A stretch of DNA of 64,000 bases from Diploptera punctata (lineage: Eukaryota > Arthropoda > Insecta > Blattodea > Blaberidae), in the NCBI GenBank assembly GCA_030220185.1, contig JASPKZ010003844.1, positions 4,508,001 through 4,572,000 of the forward strand. The letters run 5' to 3'. Position numbers and translations under genes: made by a program. Under the pieces are notes generated by a model, which saw only the letters and a list, made by a program, of their open reading frames with translations, searched no databases and was not told the DNA's origin. Each line of letters starts with the position of its first letter. Position 1 is the first letter of the stretch. Below are positions 57,690-64,000 of the stretch, piece after piece.

Positions 57690-57870
57690 GCGTGAGGTTC
57701 TTTTACGATCCCGTAAAATATTCAGACTTGGGCCCCATGGCTTAAAGTCCCTCCCGGAAGACTTGTCGATTGGATTTTTCTATCATAAAAATCTATCGAT
57801 CCTGGCCGGATTCGAGAACTCTCGGGACTAGAGGCAAGGAACGTAACCACTAGACCACATCCTATTACTT
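57690..57870 (-). repeat. SINE-5, copy 2, minus
   Basis: Minus strand: CTAGTGGTTACGTTCCTTGC, CTCGAATCCGGCCAGGATCG, GGGAGGGACTTTAAGCCATG, CGTAAAAGAACCTCACG. Confidence 0.8.
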
Positions 57871-57899
57871 ACATAAATTAATTTTTTATGTTGAAAATA

Positions 57900-58110
57900 C
57901 AGCCTTTATTGGATAAGGTCACGAATTACAGACAGAAATGGATTGATCATATGGATGGAATGAGCAAGGAGAGATACCCATTGTTAGCAAGAAATTATCA
58001 AGCAAGAGGAAGACGTGATGTTGGAAGACCTATAAGACGTTGGGCTGATGCATTATGAAGTCGGAACGGGCAATTGCCTAATCCCTGGAGTGATGATGAT
58101 GATGATGATG
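57900..58110 (+). pseudogene. LINE 3' end with (GAT)n tail
   Basis: Encodes WIDHMDGMSKERYPLLARNY, then RGRRDVGRPIRRWADAL, and the 3' end ATGAAGTCGGAACGGGC, CCTAATCCCTGGAG, (GAT)n. The same 3' end is inserted at 25011. Confidence 0.75.
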
Positions 58111-58648
58111 ATACTAGAATTAGAACATTGATTTCAAAAGCCGTATTAAGCAGATCTTTGTTTTATGATGAGAGAACATACAGTAATGTAAATAAAATCA
58201 ATAGGTGAACTATCATTAAATGAGATTTCTCGAAAGTAACGTCACATAATAGGCCCTATTGATAAACTGAAAGATAATTTTTAATGGAATTTCGTTGTTT
58301 TTTTCTCGAATTATAAGTACTTGTGTGAATTACCTTCTATTATCACACAGAAAGTGAAACGCACGTAAGTATTTCATCAGGGAGAAAGGTTTGTCACCAA
58401 ACGATGCATATCAGTGAAAGTGTTTCGAAAGTAGCCTATATGTAATTTAAATCAGTATGTATCGCTTAAATTAATTTAAGCCTGCATTGCATGTATATAT
58501 GTTATATTTCAGATTTTCGGGGATATAAGTATGATTAAGAAAGTTTTCTTGGGTTTTCCGCGTCATGGAAGTTCGGCCTCTGGCCACTGATTCCGACGTT
58601 TCGGCATTATCCCACATGCCATTATCAAGGAATGATAAGTTCGAGTTA
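58111..58648. other. intergenic, no feature seen
   Basis: No recognisable family or supported ORF. Confidence 0.4.
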
Positions 58649-59272
58649 CAGGTTTAGGTTTTATATAATTAGACACATAGAGTTTTCGCTGTGGTCCGTT
58701 TCCGAAGCCGTGTACCATCGAAGTATTAGTTCTTATGTAGTTAAACACCTTCGGTTTTCACCACACTGAAAACTGAAGGTGTTTAACTACATAATATTAT
58801 AATGATATTGTGAAAAGAAACATTAATGTCTGAACCAGGAATCGAACCGTGGATCTCTAGTTCTCCAGACTAATGTGCAGCCCACTACGCCATTCCAGAC
58901 CTGGCACAACCATTAATAATTCTTTCCACATATACAAATCTATAATTCTCGTTTCGTCCGCTGTCAGGTAGGTGTAACTATCGCCAACGGCCGGCTTCGT
59001 TTAGAAGTGTCTATATTTGAGAATTTTTCACCACCACTTTTATAAGCAGTAAACGATGGTTCAGACATTAATTTTTCTTTTCACAATATCATTATGATAT
59101 TATAATATGATCCATTATTGGAACTGTGTTAAAATAACAATATTGGAAAATGTTATTTAACTACATAAGAACTAAAACTTGGATGGTATACGGCTTCGGA
59201 AACGGACCACAGCGAAAACTATGTGTCATTATATAAGACCTGAACCTGTATCTCCAGACTAGTGTGCAGCCC

Positions 59273-59276
<4 letters not shown>
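58649..59276. repeat. compound foldback containing a tRNA-like body
   Basis: The outer arms 58649-58745 and 59157-59249 are inverted matches (TTTTCGCTGTGGTCCG, TTTCCGAAGCCGTGTACC and their inverse). An inner hairpin lies at 58738-58786 (AACACCTTCGGTTTTCA / TGAAAACTGAAGGTGTT). A third inverted pair flanks the tRNA-like body: TAATATTATAATGATATTG at 58791 and its inverse near 59085-59107. A truncated tRNA-like copy (CCAGACTAGTGTGCAGCCCA, 59253-59272) ends at a (TA)n run. Confidence 0.85.
58828..58900 (-). tRNA. tRNA-like cassette body, nominal anticodon GGA
   Basis: Minus: acceptor GTCTGGA/TTCAGAC, GGCGTAGTGGGCTGC, anticodon arm TTAGT/ACTAG with loop CTGGAGA, T arm GGTTCGATTCCTGG with two mismatches. 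Leader GTATATGTGGAAAGAATT resembles the other cassettes. The tail ATTAATGTTTCTTTTCAC here, and ATTAATTTTTCTTTTCAC in the inverted partner at 59070, gives T-rich runs just after the body. Confidence 0.5.

Positions 59277-59305
<29 letters not shown>
59277..59305. repeat. (TA)n microsatellite, left side of a mariner-like insertion
   Basis: The run continues on the other side of the element as 59969-60003, suggesting insertion into a (TA)n target. Confidence 0.8.
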
Positions 59306-59308
<3 letters not shown>

Positions 59309-59958
59309 GTATCTCTAAAGTCACTACCCATTTCAATAAAGGAAGGCTTGATTGAAAAAAAAAATCAATGTTATTGTGATTTTTACACATATTCTACTGT
59401 ATTTCTACATGATTGCCATCGATGTGAAAAACTCTTACTCCATCTTTCAGCTGTGAAACGAAATGTAGACCTTAACATTTAAATTGTAAAAAAAAAAAGT
59501 CAGCTGCTTCTGTGATACGATTCCGTAAAACAAGCAGATATGATAAGGACGTTTTCGTAGAGTGTAACGTAGAATTTCCCACACACTGTTGCGATAGGCA
59601 ATACAACTCCTACTGAGTTGATGCGTTCGGTCTATCACTGACAATTTAAACCTGGTACACTGTTTCTGCTGATACGCGTGGTTGTCCATGACGTGCCTCA
59701 TTACACACACTCCCGGTACGCTTAAATTTGTTCAGAAGCAGGCGAATGTGTGCCTTTGTAGGCACTGGTTTACAGAATTTATGGGTAAATTCAGCTCTCG
59801 CATCTTCATATGACAATCCATGTATCCGTACACAAACAATGGCAACCGTTCTTCCGTGCTAAACATATTGCACTAAGCTAACTGAGTATTATAGAAAGAA
59901 AAGAAAACATAATAATAGTGTTTTCATGGAAATTGATAGTAACTTTAGAGATACCCTG
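59306..59958 (-). mobile_element. Tc1/mariner-superfamily element, internally deleted
   Basis: TA on both sides (59304-59305, 59959-59960). Terminal inverted repeats match: left CAGGTATCTCTAAAGTCACT, right inverted CAGGGTATCTCTAAAGTTAC. The minus strand holds a transposase N-terminal region at about 59480-59830. TIRs are unlike those of the element at 36829, so a different family. Confidence 0.82.
59480..59830 (-). pseudogene. Tc1/mariner-type transposase N-terminal fragment
   Basis: Minus translation LSYEDARAEFTHKFCKPVPT, then IRLLLNKFKRTGSVCNEARH and GQPRVSAETVYQV-stop, then SDRPNAST. The NKFKRTGSV...GQPRVS motif is the helix-turn-helix linker of insect DDE transposases with the paired-type N terminus. 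The catalytic domain is missing and stops interrupt it. Confidence 0.75.
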
Positions 59959-59962
59959 TATG

Positions 59963-59968
<6 letters not shown>

Positions 59969-60003
<35 letters not shown>
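59969..60003. repeat. (TA)n microsatellite at cassette cluster boundary
   Basis: Immediately followed by TGTTATAATTAAATCTTTAA, as at 28172. Confidence 0.9.
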
Positions 60004-60006
<3 letters not shown>

Positions 60007-60066
60007 ATAATTAAATCTTTAACATTGAGCAATGCAAGCTTAATATGGTATGATAAGAAAAATAAA

Positions 60067-60137
60067 TGCCTGGACGGGATTCGAACCCGGATCTCTGAAT
60101 CTGTACCTCAGCGTGATATCCATTACACTACCAGGCG
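60067..60137 (-). tRNA. tRNA-like cassette body, nominal anticodon ACA, copy 1
   Basis: Same body as 60476 with one difference in the anticodon stem region. Leader and tail intact on the minus strand. Confidence 0.6.
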
Positions 60138-60364
60138 AATCCAATTCAAACACTTATTTTTCTTATATATGTATTATACTCTCCATTATTACTAGATGTC
60201 GCGAGAACACTGTCTTCAGTGCCATCTAGTAGCTGACTATATCAAGTAAGCAAATTAAAGAGAATATTTATTTTACTTTATAGCAGTGACGCTTTATCGA
60301 TGTTATAATTAAATCTTTAACATTGAGCAATGCAAGCTTAATATGGTATGATAAGAAAAATAAA

Positions 60365-60435
60365 TGCCTGGACGGGATTCGAACCCGGATCTCTGAGTCT
60401 GTACCTCAGCGTGATATCCATTACACTACCAGGCG
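60365..60435 (-). tRNA. tRNA-like cassette body, nominal anticodon ACA, copy 2
   Basis: Identical to the plus copies. Its leader is cut off by the central A15 run, so it lacks the upstream TATAA. Confidence 0.55.
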
Positions 60436-60475
60436 AATCCAAAAAAAAAAAAAAAATAAGTGTTTGAATTGGATT

Positions 60476-60546
60476 CGCCTGGTAGTGTAATGGATATCAC
60501 GCTGAGGTACAGACTCAGAGATCCGGGTTCGAATCCCGTCCAGGCA
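60476..60546 (+). tRNA. tRNA-like cassette body, nominal anticodon ACA, copy 3
   Basis: 71 bases: acceptor CGCCTGG/CCAGGCA (6 of 7 pairs), D arm GTGTAATGGATATCAC, anticodon stem CTGAG/CTCAG with loop GTACAGA, T arm CGGGTTCGAATCCCG. The A in anticodon position 34 for a Cys codon box is not normal. Tail ATTTATTTTTC. The leader is truncated at the A15 run, losing TATAA. Confidence 0.6.
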
Positions 60547-60773
60547 TTTATTTTTCTTATCATACCATATTAAGCTTGCATTGCTCAATGTTAAAGATTT
60601 AATTATAACATCGATAAAGCGTCACTGCTATAAAGTAAAATAAATATTCTCTTTAATTTGCTTACTTGATATAGTCAGCTACTAGATGGCACTGAAGACA
60701 GTGTTCTCGCGACATCTAGTAATAATGGAGAGTATAATACATATATAAGAAAAATAAGTGTTTGAATTGGATT

Positions 60774-60844
60774 CGCCTGGTAGTGTAATGGATATCACGC
60801 TGAGGTACAGACTCAGAGATCCGGGTTCGAATCCCGTCCAGGCA
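60774..60844 (+). tRNA. tRNA-like cassette body, nominal anticodon ACA, copy 4
   Basis: Same body as copy 3. Full leader ATACATATATAAGAAAAATA with TATAA 30 bases upstream. The downstream part has accumulated changes (ATGTATTTTTCTTATCATCC). Confidence 0.6.
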
Positions 60845-61072
60845 TGTATTTTTCTTATCATCCCCTCTTAAGCTGGCAGAGTCCCATGTTAAAGAGTGAA
60901 TTATAACATCGATAACAGCGTCACTGCGATAAAGTAAAATAAATATTCTCTTTAATTTGCTTACTTGATATAGTCAGCTACTAGATGGCACTGAAGACAG
61001 TGTTCTCGCGACATCTAGTAATAATGGAGAGTATAATACATATATAAGAAAAATAAGTGTTTGAATTGGATT

Positions 61073-61143
61073 CGCCTGGTAGTGTAATGGATATCACGCT
61101 GAGGTACAGACTCAGAGATCCGGGTTCGAATCCCGTCCAGGCA
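61073..61143 (+). tRNA. tRNA-like cassette body, nominal anticodon ACA, copy 5
   Basis: Same body. Full leader with TATAA 30 bases upstream; tail ATTTATTTTTCTTATCAT then (TA)n at about 61167-61201. Confidence 0.6.
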
Positions 61144-61161
61144 TTTATTTTTCTTATCATA

Positions 61162-61206
<45 letters not shown>

Positions 61207-61568
61207 AACTATGGTAATTATCTACAGATTTTGTCTATCTTAGAACTTGGTAGACGATAATTATAGCAGAATATAGGTGACATGTTTGTTCGCAGGAAAT
61301 ATTTTCGCAATGCTCAATACATTACATGTCGTTAGTTCGTAATTTAAAGCTGATAAAAATCAACAAATTTTCTTCGTTTCAGACTTGAGATTCTCTTCCT
61401 TGCCGTAAATATACAACACGGAACCATATCTGTACTTCCCTCCGAAAGAAACCATACTGAGAAATTTTAGAATTTCATTAAAATATGAACATTTTTTAAT
61501 AAAGTAATTTACGTTTCTAATTATGTAAATAGCTTATGCGTATTTTATACAGAGTAAAGACAAATTAA

Positions 61569-61800
61569 ATCGGACTGCTTGGTCTAATGATTAATTTCCT
61601 TTCCTCTAATCTCAAGGGTCGCGGGTCAAACCCGGCCGGAGTTGATGGATTTTTATGATGGAACATTCAAAGGGACGAGTCTTCTTGGAAGGACTTTAAT
61701 CCGAGGGTTCTGAGTCTGAAGATTTTAGGTCTCGTAAAAGATCCTCAAGTCTAAATTAGAGTGCCTAACCAAAATTTACCGTCCAAGTAACCTAATACTT
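61569..61800 (+). repeat. SINE-5, copy 3
   Basis: Degenerate head (CTTGGTCTAATGATTAAT, GGTCGCGGGTCAAACCCGGC) and body GTTGATGGATTTTT, AAGGACTTTAATCCGAGGG, TCTGAGTCTGAAGATTTTAG. Confidence 0.8.
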
Positions 61801-62321
61801 AAATTTACTACGAGGTGTATACTAACTACTTGCCACTTGTTGGCATCTGTACGGAAAATAAGCGTATCTAGATTTGCTTGATCAAGTAACTCTCGCAAGG
61901 GAGCGTCTTGTCCCACATGGGGATGTACAGGTACAGACAGTCAGAAGGAAAATCGGCGAACAAACTCATCTCCAAGATAGGTGGTGTGTATAAAAACATA
62001 TTTTTTTAAGATACATTTCTCGGTAATTAAAATGTGAATGTAGATACTCAAGCAGCACATTTCAAATCGTATTGCACCTGTTATTTCACAATTCATAATC
62101 AAACCCATGTTAGCTCGTTTAACTAAACTCCTGCTCCATTTTTAGTGACGTGCATCAGTATAATATTCAAATAGGCCTATATAGAGTTGTGTCAATTTTT
62201 ATATCTCAAAATTATAAAACAACTGTCCTTGAGATTTTCTATAAAGAATCTCCTGTCGGTGTGCTTGCCACAGATTTTTTCCTTCAGTTGCATATGTGAT
62301 ATTTATCATATCTTAAGAAGT

Positions 62322-62428
62322 TTCCAATTAGAATCTAAGCATATGCCTATTATATTACATTTAGAACCAGAATTTTCCAATTAGAATCTAAGCATAGGGC
62401 TACTATATTCTGTTTAGAACCAGAACAC
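62322..62428. repeat. 54-bp tandem duplication
   Basis: TCCAATTAGAATCTAAGCAT, then ATTATATT or ACTATATT and TTTAGAACCAGAA, occurs twice with about four differences. Confidence 0.85.
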
Positions 62429-62631
62429 CTTATACGCAGGATTACTGTAGGTGTTTACAGTGTTGAAATGCAATAGAGTTAAGGGCGCCCGCATATCTTA
62501 TTTAGGTCAGCACATTAGAAGAGCATTTTCTCTTCCGCCTTATCACCACTTTTTACTACGATTTGATAAATGTTCACAGACTGAGTTGCATTTCTGACAT
62601 GCCCATACAGCTGTCTCTTTGTGATATTTGT

Positions 62632-63078
62632 CATAAGTAATGCCACGAGTGATTTCCAAATTATCGATAAATTCACGACTCACGAAGTGAGGAGTGAATT
62701 TATCTAGAGAATTTGGAAATCAAGAGTGGCATTTGTTAGGACTATTTAACGAATAAAATTAAGCTGTTTACTCACAAATCATTATTTAACTATAGTTATT
62801 TTAAAATATTTATATATTTAATGTAAACGGCGATGTTTGAAAACAAATGAGAAACGATAGGTACGCTTCTACTGCTTCTTTTGTTTATCACTGCAACCAG
62901 ATCATACTATTTATTGCCAAAGGAACGCAATATTGTAAGGAGGAGCTTTCTTTAATATGGTAATTATAACACTGATAAATATTTGGTGAAACACGACTCT
63001 GATTGGTTGTAAAACAGAAATCATTGAAACGTGATTGGTCATTGACTCCCATTTGGGGCATGAGTTAAATAGTCATTT
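62632..63078 (+). repeat. REP-2 interspersed repeat, copy 3
   Basis: The most compact copy. It has the 5' hairpin (ATTTCCAAATTATCGATAAA and its inverse across CACGAAGTGAGG), the core TAATGTAAACGGCGATGTTT and the end CCCATTTGGGGCATGAGTTA. Confidence 0.87.
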
Positions 63079-63391
63079 AAACATATCACACAATTCTATC
63101 GATTTTTACTAATTTTTAAATAATTACAGTAAGATTTGACTTCATCTTATAGAGATCTATATAATTATTTTTGCTAACATTTATAATACTAGGATGTGGA
63201 TATATGTTACTCCTTTCTGTTACATAAATTTATGTGATGTAATTAATACAATATAGTTTTCTGAGTGTAGGAAGAGAACTAATATGTATATAATTATACA
63301 ATTACTCATAGCTTAATATACTGTAAACCATATTATAATTTTTATTAGATATTATATGAATTTTTATTAGATATTATATGAATTTAGTGGT

Positions 63392-63728
63392 ATGTACAGT
63401 CCACCGTTGTAGCCTCGAGTAGCGTACTGCCTTGCCACGCAGCGGGCCCGAGTTCGATCCCCGGTAGGGGCAGTTTTTCTGGGTGAAGTTTTTATCGAGG
63501 TTTTTCCTCACCTGTAAGAGAAATGTCAGGAAAACTTTAAGGCCCAAACGGTCCCCGAAATTATATGGCCACCATCCTTATCATTATCATCATCCTTCAC
63601 CGGTGTGGAAAGCAACGGGAAGCTACCACAACTACAATTCCCTATTAAAACTGCAAGCATAGCATGACAATGCTATGATTACAGTGAAGGATCTGCCTTC
63701 GGGCAGAATTACTATGGATGGATGTACA
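63392..63728 (+). mobile_element. SINE-1 with target-site duplication
   Basis: Element 63399-63721 with ATGTACA at 63392-63398 and 63722-63728. Head CCACCGTTGTAGCCTCGAG; 3' end GGGCAGAATTACTATGGATG. Confidence 0.92.
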
Positions 63729-64000
63729 TTGTGATAAATTAATACATTTAGCGAAAATAGAATTTATGAATGAAAATAATCTTATGATATATTTATAGTT
63801 TGATATGTTAATAATGACAGTTATTGAATTTATTAATAAAATAATCTTACATGTATTGTTATAGTTCGTCTGGGTTAACTTTGCAAGAAATTTGTAGAAA
63901 GTGATACCTCTGTGCTCACCTCTCTCACTCGCACAAGTGTTGTCGGTGTTTTCTTCACCAGATGTTAATAGGGGAAAGGGAGAATACGAAAACTGACAAC
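63729..64000. other. right edge, no feature seen
   Basis: AT-rich sequence with a slightly GC-richer end; no ORF or repeat recognised. Confidence 0.5.

Larger units (their letters stand above)
60003..61200. repeat. inverted cluster of five tRNA-like cassettes
   Basis: Left half (60003-60440): two minus-oriented copies of an about 298-bp unit (TGTTATAATTAAATCTTTAA... starts at 60001 and 60300). A run of 15 A at 60442-60456 is the centre. Right half (60457-61166): three plus-oriented copies at about 299-bp spacing, ending in CATACCAT and (TA)n. Unit: TCGATAAAG, GTCACTGC, AGATGGCACTGAAGACAG, CATCTAGTAATAATGG, leader, tRNA-like body, ATTTATTTTTCTTATCATAC, AAGCTTGCATTGCTCAATG. Confidence 0.93.

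Noticed and set aside
60067..61143. Genuine decoding tRNA-Cys genes
   Set aside because: The nominal anticodon ACA, an acceptor mismatch and the palindromic repeat context argue against housekeeping function; kept as tRNA-like bodies.

Overview
The window is AT-rich, intron-bearing insect nuclear DNA, most likely from a cockroach or termite (Blattodea). The evidence is an insect-type ionotropic receptor, a cuticle-type ZP-domain gene with canonical GT/AG introns, a nuclear copy of insect mitochondrial ND1/cytb sequence, and many interspersed tRNA-derived SINEs, LINEs, Penelope-like and DNA-transposon remnants. The order-level assignment is inference; no species can be read directly. Local names such as SINE-1 or REP-2 are mine, used only to link copies inside the window.

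Only two host protein-coding loci are convincing, both on the minus strand. (1) 11152-13250: a divergent, single-exon ionotropic receptor (IR) of about 699 residues, broken by one single-base frameshift. (2) 44015-49320: the last three visible exons of a ZP-domain, furin-processed, single-pass membrane protein. Its first exon(s) were not found, and it too carries a single-base frameshift, near the C terminus. In both genes the frame is restored by one extra A on the coding strand, which looks more like residual long-read assembly error than true gene death. The two genes have no evident functional link.

The rest is mobile and repeat DNA. 0-10 kb: REP-1, SINE-4, SINE-1, LINE 3' ends, a degenerate TTAGG-like tract split by a SINE-2, and a TA-flanked MITE. 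14-21 kb: SINE-1, an intact-ended 848-bp non-autonomous hAT element with perfect 8-bp target duplications, and a SINE-3 whose 3' part has expanded into about 61 copies of a 43-bp minisatellite. 21-28 kb: a LINE split by a SINE-1 and by a microsatellite, a MITE, a decayed Penelope-like element, and a minus LINE holding a nested plus LINE. 28.1-31.4 kb: tRNA-like cassettes with a 73-bp palindromic array built from leader plus half a tRNA. 34.6-35.2 kb: a mosaic mitochondrial insertion (ND1 / 84 bp of cytb / ND1) with a SINE-2 inside the cytb part. 36.8 and 59.3 kb: Tc1/mariner-like remnants. 51.6 kb: an intron-containing tRNA-Tyr pseudogene. 58.6-61.2 kb: more tRNA-like cassettes arranged as large inverted repeats.

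The most unusual system is the set of tRNA-like cassettes at 28.3-31.4, 58.8 and 60.0-61.2 kb. Several different tRNA-like bodies share a similar 5' leader with TATAA about 28-31 bp upstream, a similar 3' tail with a T5-T6 run a few bases after the body, and flanking (TA)n. Each full copy therefore looks like a complete RNA polymerase III transcription unit, yet the nominal anticodons are not normal eukaryotic ones, and the cassettes sit in palindromes and tandem arrays. The large stretches 37.3-39.9, 40.2-44.0, 5.4-7.5 and 52.8-54.8 kb contain nothing gene-like that I can support.
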